8,232 nucleotides of DNA from JAKBCQ01 sp021807585 (GCA_027325115.1 DAHWFG010000265.1:1-8232); one strand, 5' to 3'. Counted from the stretch's first letter, positions 1-7,083 are shown. Numbers and translations are program-made. Notes: generated by a model from the sequence alone, not told the origin.

Positions 1-621
1 CATAAGAATCTGCCGATGATGCTCGAGGCCGCCAAGAAGCTCGCGGGCAAGCTTCCCGGCGTTCGTTTCGTCGTCGCGGCGCTCCATGACGAGCATCAAA
101 AGCTCGCCCAAAGCATGATCGCCGCAAGCGGATTCGCGGGAGCGATCGAAGTCTTTTCGGGCAAGACCGCCGAGATCGTCCGGATCGCCGAGATCGCGTG
201 GGCGGTTTCGGGATCGGTCGGCCTCGAACTGATGGTCGAAGGCAAGCCGACCGTCGTCGTCTATAAAATCAAACCGTTCGATCTGTTCGTGGCGCGCCGA
301 TTTATCAAGTCGAAATATATTAGTTTGGTGAACCTGCTCGCCGACGACGAGGTTTTTCCCGAATATTTGACGAGCCGCGACGTTTCGACCGAGATGGCGG
401 GGCGTGCGTTCGAGTGGCTGACGAACGCGACCGCGCGGAAAGCCGCGATCGCGCGGATCGAGGTATTGCGGGAACGATTCGCGCATCCAGGCGCGACGCG
501 TCGGGTGGCCGCGGCGATCGTCGCCGCGATCGATCCCGGAGCGTCGACGCTCGCGGGTCCCCACCGGAGCGATCGAGCGCGACCGAACGGCGAGCACGCG
601 GGCCGAATCGCTCACGATTGA
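1..621 (+). CDS. lpxB: Lipid-A-disaccharide synthase, C-terminal part (5' end outside window)
   Basis: This is the C-terminal ~206 residues of a GT-B glycosyltransferase. The frame is open from base 1 (His-Lys-Asn-Leu-Pro before the first Met) and ends at TGA 619-621. LpxB joins UDP-2,3-diacylglucosamine to lipid X to make the lipid A disaccharide at the cytoplasmic face of the inner membrane. Diagnostic stretches are the donor-binding segment SGSVGLELMVEGKPTVVVYK, followed by IKPFDLFVARRFIK, and then KYISLVNLLADDEVFPEYL. The latter matches the YVSLPNLLAG region of the E. coli enzyme. Full-length members are about 380 residues, so roughly half lies outside the window. The last ~25 residues (Arg, Ala, Gly rich) look like an unconserved tail. 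No terminator is evident after the stop. Identity is confident from family motifs; the N-terminal half is not visible. Confidence 0.9.
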   Translation, partial: HKNLPMMLEAAKKLAGKLPGVRFVVAALHDEHQKLAQSMIAASGFAGAIEVFSGKTAEIVRIAEIAWAVSGSVGLELMVEGKPTVVVYKIKPFDLFVARRFIKSKYISLVNLLADDEVFPEYLTSRDVSTEMAGRAFEWLTNATARKAAIARIEVLRERFAHPGATRRVAAAIVAAIDPGASTLAGPHRSDRARPNGEHAGRIAHD

Positions 622-783
622 GCGCGACGAAGCCGACCCCGAACGAGCGATCCAACCGATCGCACTCCAAAGCGCGAATCGCCCGGATCGCCGCTTGAAT
701 CGGCGAATCGATTCCGCGACATTCATTTTGTGCGGGCTCTCGCTCGAACCGACCGAGGCGTTCAATCGCAAAGGATCATGAAC
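622..783. other. Intergenic gap between lpxB and the TIM-barrel gene
   Basis: GC-rich spacer of 162 nt with no convincing gene. It holds a 10-bp perfect palindrome (GAATCGATTC, 705-714) and a short AT-leaning patch around 721-731. An AAAGGA Shine-Dalgarno-like site at 770-775 sits at the right distance for a start at 784. No hairpin with a T-tract is seen after lpxB, so read-through from lpxB into the next gene cannot be excluded. Confidence 0.5.
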
Positions 784-1554
784 ATGCAACTAGGCATTGT
801 TACATACGATATCGCCAAAGATTGGAATCTTGATACGATCTTCAAACGGCTCGACGCTCTCCGTTACGAGGGGGTCGAACTGAGGACGACGCACGCCCAC
901 GGTGTCGAGATCTCGCTTTCTTCGGACGAGCGTAAGGAGGTGCGAAAACGCTTCTCCGATTCTCCCGTGGCGCTCGCGGGGCTCGGGAGCACGTATGAAT
1001 TTCAGTCGACCGATCCCGCGGTCGTCAAAAAGAACGTCGAGGGGGCGAAAGAGTACGTTCGCTTGGCGCACGACGTCGGTTCGCCCGGGATCAAGGTCCG
1101 ACCCAACGGCGTTCCCAAAGGCGCCGATCGCGAGGCGACGTTCAAGCAAATCGGCGCGGCGCTTCGCGAGGTCGGCGAATACGCGGTCGGCTTCGGCGTC
1201 GAGGTTCGACTCGAGGTGCACGGCGCGGTCACTCAAGATCCCCCCAATTGCGCCAAAATCATCGCGCACGCCGATCATTCCAACGTCTTCGTTTGCTGGA
1301 ATTCGAATCCGACCGATGTTTCTAAAGACGGGACGATCGCCGCGAATTTCAAGCTCCTCGCCGCCAAAATACGCGAGGTTCACCTCCGCGATCTCTTCGA
1401 CGAACAATACCCCTGGCGCGAACTCTTCGCGCTCCTCTCCGCCCACGATTACTCGGGTTTCACCCTCGCCGAAATCCCGTCGAGCCCCGACCCCGAACGC
1501 GTCCTCCGCTACTTCCGCTCGCTCTGGCTCGCCTATCAACCTATGCCAAAATAA
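784..1554 (+). CDS. Sugar phosphate isomerase/epimerase-like TIM-barrel protein
   Basis: A 256-residue protein of the xylose-isomerase-like / AP-endonuclease-2 TIM-barrel superfamily. It probably isomerises or epimerises a sugar or polyol in the cytoplasm with a divalent metal; the substrate cannot be told from sequence. Barrel landmarks: GIVTYDIAKDW (4-14), GVELRTTHAHG (30-40), GIKVRPNG (102-109), RLEVHG (142-147), CWNSNPTD (171-178), REVHLRD (197-203) and LAEI (228-231). Candidate metal ligands are Glu144, His146, His200 and Glu230. I chose ATG 784 because AAGGA at 771-775 lies 8 nt upstream and homologues begin with a similar MxLGxVTY. ATG 778 is only 2 nt from that site, and GTG 730 would add an unconserved Arg-rich leader. 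The 3' end overlaps the convergent methyltransferase gene by 14 nt. No signal peptide is visible. Confidence 0.85.
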   Translation: MQLGIVTYDIAKDWNLDTIFKRLDALRYEGVELRTTHAHGVEISLSSDERKEVRKRFSDSPVALAGLGSTYEFQSTDPAVVKKNVEGAKEYVRLAHDVGSPGIKVRPNGVPKGADREATFKQIGAALREVGEYAVGFGVEVRLEVHGAVTQDPPNCAKIIAHADHSNVFVCWNSNPTDVSKDGTIAANFKLLAAKIREVHLRDLFDEQYPWRELFALLSAHDYSGFTLAEIPSSPDPERVLRYFRSLWLAYQPMPK

Positions 1555-2800
1555 TTGGATCTTCTGGTCGTTGATCCGACTCCCCCCCGGCGAGCCCCGG
1601 CTCGATCGAATTCGAGCGATGATCGAATACGGGGGTGAGTATATATCGATCAATATGACGGATCACGGGCGTGCAAACCGCGTCGCCGAAACCGAACAGG
1701 TTTTGAACCTCGTTCTCCACGAGCGGGTAATCGCCGACGCCTTGAAGCCTTGCGTATTCCCGCGGCGACATCCAGCGCATCCGTAAAACGCCCCGATCGA
1801 TCGCGATCACGATCTGGCGCGCACTGCCGCCGCGCGGAGTGCGCAGGCAACCCGCCAAACCGTCGAACCGAACCTCGGCGCGGGTCGATCCGCCGCGTTT
1901 GCGACGAAAAATCGTCCCCACGAACGATTCTCCCGCGGCGATCATTCGGTCGACGATCGCGCAATGCTTATCGTTCATCATGAGATAATGTTTTTGAACT
2001 TGAGCTTCGTCCCACCATTTTTGGTCGAGGTCGAGATCGATCAGGTCGACGAGCGGGGGGATCGTTGCGATCGGCTTGGGTATATGGAAGGCGATGAGTT
2101 CGGGGGGAGGGTCGATCGACCGCAAGAGCGGAAGGATTCGACGCGGGCGGATCGACGCGTCGGCGCGGTCGATCGCGCGATCAAAACCTTCGCCGAACCA
2201 ATCGGTCGCGTTCGCGCGAATCGCCCCCGGCGCCTCGAGATCTCGGTCGATTCCAACGACGAAAACCCGCGGACGACTTTGCGGAACAAAGTATTTCGCG
2301 TCGAGCGTGAACGCGTCGATCGCGTAACCAAGCTCGGACAAAGAGCGAATCGCGGCTTTAAAATCGGCGCCGTTTTTTGAGGTCAAAAATCCCGTCACGT
2401 TTTCCAGCAGAACAAGCTTGGGCCTGCGTTCGCCGAGTGCGGCGAGGATTTTGACGAATCCAAAGAATGTCGATGAATGTTCGCCCTCGAATCCGCGACG
2501 ATGTCCCGCGGGGGATAGATCGACGCACGGGAAAGAAGCCGTCGCCAAAAACGGTCGATCGACGATTCGATCCAGGACCTCGCTCGTATTCCAGACGTCG
2601 CCGAGATGAAATCGATCGTCGCATCCAAAACGATTTTCATACAATTCTTTCTTTTTAGAATCGACGTCGTTCGCATAAACGCACCGCCAGCCCGAAGGCT
2701 CGAGCCCCGCACGCACCAGGCCGATCCCCGCGAAGAACTCGCAAAAAGTCTTGGCCTCACGATCGCTCGATTCATGATTTGAATCATATTTATTAATCAT
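1541..2800 (-). CDS. DNA (cytosine-5-)-methyltransferase, apparently solitary
   Basis: A 419-residue C5-cytosine DNA methyltransferase, which transfers methyl from S-adenosylmethionine to cytosine within a specific site. Motifs occur in the canonical order. Motif I is FAGIGLVRAGLE (23-34, SAM binding) and motif II YANDVD (42-47). Motif IV is PCVDLSPAG (91-99), with nucleophile Cys92. Motif VI is ENV (133-135) and motif VIII QSRPRVFVVG (174-183). The target-recognition region spans ~184-330 and ends in CLRTPRGGSARQ. Motif IX is REYARLQGVGDYP (347-359) and motif X FGFGDAVCTPV (369-379). About 35 unconserved residues follow. Start ATG (2798-2800 on the complement) lies 19 residues before motif I, in an AT-rich patch without a clear Shine-Dalgarno. 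The frame stays open upstream to 2929, but that extension is Arg-rich and looks non-coding. No endonuclease, specificity subunit or Vsr gene lies beside it. The target sequence is unknown. It could be an orphan regulatory methylase or a remnant of a restriction system. Confidence 0.93.
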   Translation of the reverse strand: MINKYDSNHESSDREAKTFCEFFAGIGLVRAGLEPSGWRCVYANDVDSKKKELYENRFGCDDRFHLGDVWNTSEVLDRIVDRPFLATASFPCVDLSPAGHRRGFEGEHSSTFFGFVKILAALGERRPKLVLLENVTGFLTSKNGADFKAAIRSLSELGYAIDAFTLDAKYFVPQSRPRVFVVGIDRDLEAPGAIRANATDWFGEGFDRAIDRADASIRPRRILPLLRSIDPPPELIAFHIPKPIATIPPLVDLIDLDLDQKWWDEAQVQKHYLMMNDKHCAIVDRMIAAGESFVGTIFRRKRGGSTRAEVRFDGLAGCLRTPRGGSARQIVIAIDRGVLRMRWMSPREYARLQGVGDYPLVENEVQNLFGFGDAVCTPVIRHIDRYILTPVFDHRSNSIEPGLAGGESDQRPEDPIILA

Positions 2801-3112
2801 ATATATATTTGTTTTCTTACGATTCGTCGGCCGTCGCCGGGACGCCTCGTCCCGAATCGCGACGATCCTGGCGGGATCGCCTCGGATCAAGCTCGGTCGG
2901 CGTCGGTCGCGGATTGCGATCGATTCCAAGCGATCAACATAAAGCGTTCGACGAGCGGGAGGAAGCGGCGCGGGGCGTCGTCGGCGATCGATTGATGCGT
3001 CGCCTTGATTCTCGGAGTGGAACCGCGCCGGGGGCTTGGGTGCGAACTCGCGTTCGGTTAATCTAACGATCCGTTGTTCGCCGTCCGTCCTCGAAGTAAG
3101 GATCGAATCGCC
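2801..3112. other. Divergent intergenic region between methyltransferase and S9 peptidase genes
   Basis: This 312-nt gap must carry the 5' signals of both divergent genes. The first ~20 nt (2801-2820) are strongly AT-rich and lie immediately upstream of the methyltransferase start. The rest is GC-rich. A weak sigma-70-like pair for the rightward gene is TTGGGT (3036-3041) and TAATCT (3059-3064), 17 nt apart, each matching consensus at only three of six positions. AAGGA at 3098-3102 is a plausible ribosome-binding site 10 nt before ATG 3113. Open frames crossing this region encode Arg/Ser-rich strings and I do not regard them as genes. Confidence 0.5.
2821..2858. repeat. Nested inverted repeat upstream of methyltransferase gene
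   Basis: GATTCG (2821-2826) is complementary to CGAATC (2853-2858). Inside it, GGGACG (2839-2844) and CGTCCC (2848-2853) form a 6-bp stem with a CCT loop; the two stems share base 2853, so the inner one shortens to 5 bp if both form. It ends ~20 nt upstream of the methyltransferase ATG and would fall in that gene's leader or operator region. No T-tract follows on either strand, so it does not look like an intrinsic terminator. A regulatory role is inference only. Confidence 0.3.
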
Positions 3113-5245
3113 ATGTTCGGATCGACGATCGCGCCCCGTCTGCTGCTCGCTGTTCCGCTCTTGTTCCTCTTCGCTCCGTTCGCGTCGGCCGCCAAACGCG
3201 CGATCACGATCGACGACTTGCTTGCGATCAAAGGGGTTTCCGATCCCCAGGTTTCACCCGACGGTCGCTCGGTCGCTTATGTCGTTTCAACAATCGATCG
3301 TTCGACCGAAAAGACGAACACCGAGCTCCGCCTCGTCGCGATCGCGGGGGGCGAATCGCGCAGGCTCACATCGGCGCCTGGAACGAATACGCATCCCCGA
3401 TTCAGTCCCGACGGCAAAACGATCGCGTTCGTCTCGGATCGCGGGGGTTCTTCGCAAATCTGGCTGTTGCCCCTGGAAGGGGGCGAGGCGACGCGGCTGA
3501 CGAACCTGCCGATCGACGTCTCGGGGCCGATCTGGTCTCCCAAAGGGGACCGAATCGCCTTCACCGCCGAGGTTTATCCCGCGACCAACCCCGAGGAAAC
3601 CGCGGCCCGCGATAAACAAAAAACCGAGGCGAAATCCAAATCCAGAGCGTTCAATCAATTGATGATCCGTCATTGGAACGCGTGGGACGAGGGAAAGCGA
3701 AGTCATCTCTTTGTTGTTGATGTGAAGACGGGAACGGCGCGCGATCTGATTCCGGGCTGGACCGCGAACGTTCCTCCAGGGCCGTTCGGCGGTTCGAGCG
3801 ATTACGCGTTCTCTCCCGACGGCAAAGAGCTCGCGTTCACGTCCGAGCCGCTCGTCGATCACGCCTGGTCGACGAATTCCGACGTCTGGACGATCGGAAC
3901 CGAGGGAGAAGCGGCGCCCGCGAACGTCACGGCCTCGAACCCCGCGGCCGACGGTCAGCCGTCTTATTCGCCCGACGGAGCGCTGATCGCGTGGGTGAGC
4001 CAGGCGCGCGGCGGATTCGAGGCCGATTTGTGGGTCCTCCGCGTTCGACATCGAATCAACGGACAATCCGCCGACGTTTCGTCGAAACTCGATCGTTCGA
4101 TCCAATCATATACATGGGGCGTTCCGATTGCGCACGATCCCAAAGACGAACCGCATTGGACGATCTTCACGCAGCTTGACGATCAAGGAACCGAGCCGAT
4201 CGTCGCGATCAACGTGCGAACGGCGCGCGACGGAGGCCTCGAAGCCGCCCCGGGAGCTCCCAAACGCGTCGTCTCGGGAGGCGTCAACGGTTCGATTCAG
4301 GCCGTCCCAGGCGGCGAATTCCTCGTCTTCACCCGCCACTCCGCGGCTCATCCCGCCGAGATCCACCGCGCCCGAATCGACGCGAATCAAAACATTCCAT
4401 TAACACGTACAAACAACGACATTCTTTCAGTTTTGGATCTTCCCGCCGCCGAACATTTTTGGTTTGAAGGCGCGGAGGGGGTGAAAACGGGCGGCTATCT
4501 GCTCCGTCCCCCGGGGTTCGATCCCGCCAAGAAATATCCCGTGCTGTTCCTGATTCACGGCGGTCCCCAGGGCGCCTGGCACGATGAATGGCACGGCCGC
4601 TGGAATTACGCGATGTTCCTCGCATCGGGATATGTCGGCGTGGCGATCAATCCGCGCGGCTCGACTGGTTACGGACAGGCGTTCACCGATCAGATCAGCC
4701 GCGATTGGACGGGGCGCGTTTACGAAGACCTCATGAAGGGGCTCGATCATTCGATAAAAACATACCCGTTCTTGGATGGAACAAAGATCGCCGCGGCCGG
4801 GGGATCTTACGGCGGTTTCATGGTGAATTGGATCGCGGGGCATAGCGATCGGTTCCGCGCGCTGATCAGCCACGCGGGGGTTTTCGATTTGCATTCGATG
4901 TACTTCACGACCGAGGAGCTTTGGTTTCCCGAATGGGAGCAAGGAGGGCCGCCGTGGAAGAGCCCGACGATTTATCTTGAACAATCTCCCAGCCGGTTCA
5001 CGACGGCGTTTAAGACCCCCACGCTCGTGTTGCACGGGGCGCTCGATTTTCGCGTTCCCGACGTTCAAGGGATCGGCATGTTCACGGCGCTGCAGCGTCA
5101 CGGCGTACCGAGCCGGCTCGTACATTTCCCCGACGAGGGGCACTGGATCGCCAAGCCCGGCAATCGCGTCGTCTGGTGGCGCGAGGTGCACGAATGGCTC
5201 GATCAATACCTCGGCGAGCCCAAGCCCGAGGAAGCCCGCAAGTAA
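3113..5245 (+). CDS. Secreted S9-family serine peptidase, DPP5/acylaminoacyl-peptidase-like
   Basis: A 710-residue prolyl-oligopeptidase-clan peptidase that likely releases dipeptides or cleaves short peptides in the periplasm or outside the cell. Residues 1-26 form a signal peptide: Arg9, a Leu/Phe-rich core, and an Ala-Ser-Ala cleavage site before Ala27. A beta-propeller follows, with PD40/TolB-type blades at about 44-57, 94-110, 138-153, 230-245 and 282-297 (SPDGK-like cores). The C-terminal alpha/beta-hydrolase domain (~450-705) has the oxyanion-side HGG at 482-484 and the nucleophile motif GGSYGGF with Ser565. Asp645 (LDFRVP) and His677 (DEGHW) complete the triad. The STGYGQ, TEELWFPEWE and HGVPSRLVHFPDEGHW stretches resemble the bacterial DPP5 group. 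ATG 3113 is preferred: AAGGA lies 10 nt upstream and the signal peptide then sits at the N-terminus. A TTG at 3074 would add 13 residues before it. It ends at TAA, 56 nt before fhs. Confidence 0.93.
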   Translation: MFGSTIAPRLLLAVPLLFLFAPFASAAKRAITIDDLLAIKGVSDPQVSPDGRSVAYVVSTIDRSTEKTNTELRLVAIAGGESRRLTSAPGTNTHPRFSPDGKTIAFVSDRGGSSQIWLLPLEGGEATRLTNLPIDVSGPIWSPKGDRIAFTAEVYPATNPEETAARDKQKTEAKSKSRAFNQLMIRHWNAWDEGKRSHLFVVDVKTGTARDLIPGWTANVPPGPFGGSSDYAFSPDGKELAFTSEPLVDHAWSTNSDVWTIGTEGEAAPANVTASNPAADGQPSYSPDGALIAWVSQARGGFEADLWVLRVRHRINGQSADVSSKLDRSIQSYTWGVPIAHDPKDEPHWTIFTQLDDQGTEPIVAINVRTARDGGLEAAPGAPKRVVSGGVNGSIQAVPGGEFLVFTRHSAAHPAEIHRARIDANQNIPLTRTNNDILSVLDLPAAEHFWFEGAEGVKTGGYLLRPPGFDPAKKYPVLFLIHGGPQGAWHDEWHGRWNYAMFLASGYVGVAINPRGSTGYGQAFTDQISRDWTGRVYEDLMKGLDHSIKTYPFLDGTKIAAAGGSYGGFMVNWIAGHSDRFRALISHAGVFDLHSMYFTTEELWFPEWEQGGPPWKSPTIYLEQSPSRFTTAFKTPTLVLHGALDFRVPDVQGIGMFTALQRHGVPSRLVHFPDEGHWIAKPGNRVVWWREVHEWLDQYLGEPKPEEARK

Positions 5246-5301
5246 CCGCGCGAACAACCGTGATCGAATAAGGATCTGATCAGACGTAACAATTTATCAA
5301 C
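5246..5301. other. Short spacer before fhs with 10-bp palindrome
   Basis: The 56-nt spacer between the S9 peptidase stop and fhs carries the perfect palindrome TCTGATCAGA (5275-5284), 17 nt upstream of the fhs start, and an AT-rich end. AAGGAT (5270-5275) is too far from the ATG to act as its ribosome-binding site. No terminator is visible, so co-transcription of the two genes is possible although their functions are unrelated. Confidence 0.35.
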
Positions 5302-6960
5302 ATGGCGAGTTTTTATATGGCGAACGAGGTTGAAGGCTCGATTGAGCGGATCGCTCGGGATTTGGGGATCGACGGCGCGCATGTGATTCCGTTCGGGCGA
5401 GACAAGGCGAAGATCGAGCTCGAGGCTCTCGCCGGCGTGAACAAGCCCGCGGGAAAGCTCGTGCTCGTTTCGGCGATCACGCCGACCCCCGCCGGCGAGG
5501 GAAAAACGACGGTCTCGATCGGCCTGGCTCAGGGATTGCGCAAGATCGGTAAGAACTCCGTGCTCGCGTTGCGGCAGCCGTCGATGGGTCCCGTGTTCGG
5601 CCGCAAGGGGGGGGCGACGGGGGGCGGAAAAAGCCGTCTGACGCCTTCCGATACGATCAATCTTCAATTCACGGGAGATTTTCACGCGATCACATCGGCG
5701 CATAATTTATTGGCCGCGGCGATCGACAATCGGCTTCATTTCGGCGATCTCGATCTCGATCCCCGGTCGGTCGTCTGGAAGCGCGTGCTCGATATGAACG
5801 ACCGCGCCCTCCGCAAAATCGTGATCGGCCTGGGAGGGCCAGGCCAGGGCGTTCCGCGCGAGTCGGGCTTTGATATCACCGCGGCCAGTGAAATTATGGC
5901 GATCTTTTGCTTGGCGGAATCACGCGCCGATTTGCGTGCGCGGATCGACCGAATTTTGGTGGGATCGACACGCTCGGGAGAGCCCGTCCGCGCGTCGGCG
6001 ATCGGCGTCACGGGTTCGATGGCGGCGATCCTCAACGACGCGATTCCGCCCAATCTCGTACAATCGGTCGAGGGCGCTCCCGCGTTCGTCCACGGCGGGC
6101 CTTTCGCCAACATCGCGCACGGGTGCAACTCGGTCCTCGCAACCCGCATGGCTTTGGCGTTCGGCGATTACGCCGTCACCGAGGCGGGTTTCGCGTTTGA
6201 TCTTGGAGGTGAAAAATTCTTTGATATCAAATGTCGATCGGCGCGGCTCAATCCCGCGGCGATCGTGATCGTCGCGACGATTCGCGCGCTCAAAATGCAC
6301 GGCGGAGTTGCGCTCGACGACCTCAAAAAGCCCGATCCGGCGGCGGTCGAGCGCGGCCTCGAAAACTTGGCGGCGCACCTCGACGCCGCGGCGGCTTTCA
6401 ACAAGCCCGTCGTCGTCGCGATCAATCGGTTCGATTCCGATCGATCTCAAGAACATGATATTGTCAAAGCGTTTTGCAATTCACGAGGAGTCGAATGTTC
6501 GGTCGCCGACGTCTTCGGGTCGGGAGGAGAAGGCGCCAAGGAGCTCGCCGAGCGTGTCGTCGCGGCGTGTTCCAAGCCCGAAACTCCCTACGCCCCCCTC
6601 TACCTTCTCGGCGATTCGTTCGAGAAAAAAATCGACAAGATCGCGAAAAACATGTACGGAGCCGACGGCGTGACGATTCTCCCCGCGGCGCAGGCGAAGG
6701 CGCGGAGAGCCCGCAAACTGGGGCTGGGCGATTTACCGATTTGCATGGCGAAAACCCAAGACTCGCTGACCGACAACCCCAAGCTTCGCGGCCGGCCGAA
6801 AGGTTTCCAAATCACGGTGCGCGATATCGAAATCGCCGCGGGCGCGGGCTTTTTGGTCGCGCTCACGGGAGACATCGTCCGCATGCCGGGCCTTCCCGAA
6901 CGCCCCGCGGCCGAAAGGATCGACGTCGATGAGAACGGATCGGTAATGAATTTAAAGTAG
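5302..6960 (+). CDS. fhs: Formate-tetrahydrofolate ligase (10-formyl-THF synthetase)
   Basis: A 552-residue, near full-length monofunctional enzyme that makes 10-formyl-THF from formate, THF and ATP in the cytoplasm. It feeds purine and formyl-Met synthesis or, in some lineages, the methyl branch of C1 metabolism. The ATP-binding loop is TPTPAGEGKTT (60-70, Lys68). The formyl-phosphate-region motif is ALRQPSMGPVFG (89-100) with Arg91. NLQFTGDFHAITSAHNLLAA (120-139) follows. The core motifs HGGPFANIAHGCNSV, TEAGF, EKFFDIKCR and VVVAINRF are all present, as are YGADGV, LPICMAKTQ and, near the C-terminus, GDIVRMPGLPERPAAE. Length fits the ~555-residue family. ATG 5302 has no clear Shine-Dalgarno; ATG 5317 (residue 6) is an alternative. 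Several normally constant positions differ: Gln92 for Glu after Arg91, Lys110 where Tyr is usual after GGG, and NLQFTGD for NLHFTGD. The stop is TAG. Confidence 0.97.
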   Translation: MASFYMANEVEGSIERIARDLGIDGAHVIPFGRDKAKIELEALAGVNKPAGKLVLVSAITPTPAGEGKTTVSIGLAQGLRKIGKNSVLALRQPSMGPVFGRKGGATGGGKSRLTPSDTINLQFTGDFHAITSAHNLLAAAIDNRLHFGDLDLDPRSVVWKRVLDMNDRALRKIVIGLGGPGQGVPRESGFDITAASEIMAIFCLAESRADLRARIDRILVGSTRSGEPVRASAIGVTGSMAAILNDAIPPNLVQSVEGAPAFVHGGPFANIAHGCNSVLATRMALAFGDYAVTEAGFAFDLGGEKFFDIKCRSARLNPAAIVIVATIRALKMHGGVALDDLKKPDPAAVERGLENLAAHLDAAAAFNKPVVVAINRFDSDRSQEHDIVKAFCNSRGVECSVADVFGSGGEGAKELAERVVAACSKPETPYAPLYLLGDSFEKKIDKIAKNMYGADGVTILPAAQAKARRARKLGLGDLPICMAKTQDSLTDNPKLRGRPKGFQITVRDIEIAAGAGFLVALTGDIVRMPGLPERPAAERIDVDENGSVMNLK

Positions 6961-6969
6961 AAAAACGTG

Positions 6970-6986
6970 AATAACAAAATGTTATT
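6970..6986. terminator. Weak hairpin just downstream of fhs, possible terminator
   Basis: AATAACA (6970-6976) and TGTTATT (6980-6986) make a 7-bp, almost purely A/U stem with an AAA loop, beginning 10 nt after the fhs stop. An AT-rich run containing ATTTTATT follows. Position fits an fhs terminator, but the stem is thermodynamically weak and there is no clean T-tract. Confidence 0.3.
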
Positions 6987-7018
6987 TGATAAATTTTATT
7001 ATAATCAACCCCTTAAAA

Positions 7019-7050
7019 CTTCTGTTTTTTACTGAGGCGTCAAACAGAAG
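7019..7050. repeat. 9-bp inverted repeat with 14-nt loop
   Basis: CTTCTGTTT (7019-7027) is perfectly complementary to AAACAGAAG (7042-7050). On the + strand ATTGTTTATT follows; on the - strand TTTTAAGG follows. It could be a terminator in either direction or an operator. Its right arm shares GAAG (7047-7050) with a second inverted repeat downstream, so the two hairpins exclude one another. Confidence 0.45.
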
Positions 7051-7080
7051 ATTGTTTATTCGTATCTTCACGCAATCTTC
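7047..7080. repeat. 8-bp inverted repeat overlapping the preceding hairpin
   Basis: GAAGATTG (7047-7054) pairs perfectly with CAATCTTC (7073-7080) across an 18-nt loop. The left arm re-uses the last four bases of the CTTCTGTTT/AAACAGAAG repeat. The right arm lies in a tandem direct repeat. An attenuator-like switch is conceivable, but nothing here identifies a ligand or a leader peptide. Confidence 0.4.
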
Positions 7081-7083
7081 ACG
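7064..7083. repeat. Tandem direct repeat, period 11
   Basis: ATCTTCACG occurs at 7064-7072 and again at 7075-7083, separated by CA. The 11-bp period, about one helical turn, would place two copies on the same DNA face, as for a regulator binding site. Two copies could also arise by slippage. It lies 171 nt upstream of the cysteine peptidase start. Confidence 0.4.

Noticed and set aside
790..1653. Long minus-strand frame (287 residues) antisense to the TIM-barrel gene
   Set aside because: The plus-strand frame has clear family motifs. The antisense frame shows none and arises from the scarcity of stop triplets in GC-rich, TCGA-rich DNA.
902..1786. Plus-strand 294-residue Arg/Ser-rich frame
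   Set aside because: It is a frame-shifted shadow of the TIM-barrel gene, with repetitive RSRS-like composition and no recognisable domain.
1964..2380. Plus-strand 138-residue frame inside the methyltransferase gene
   Set aside because: It is the complement of the methyltransferase target-recognition region; no motif or start signal supports it.
2801..2929. N-terminal extension of the methyltransferase by 43 residues
   Set aside because: The extension is Arg-rich, composition-driven and unlike other C5 methyltransferase N-termini. Motif I is already at the usual distance from ATG 2800.
4427..5257. Minus-strand 276-residue frame antisense to the S9 peptidase catalytic domain
   Set aside because: The peptidase triad and motifs lie on the plus strand. 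The antisense protein resembles no known family and has no ribosome-binding site that I can see.
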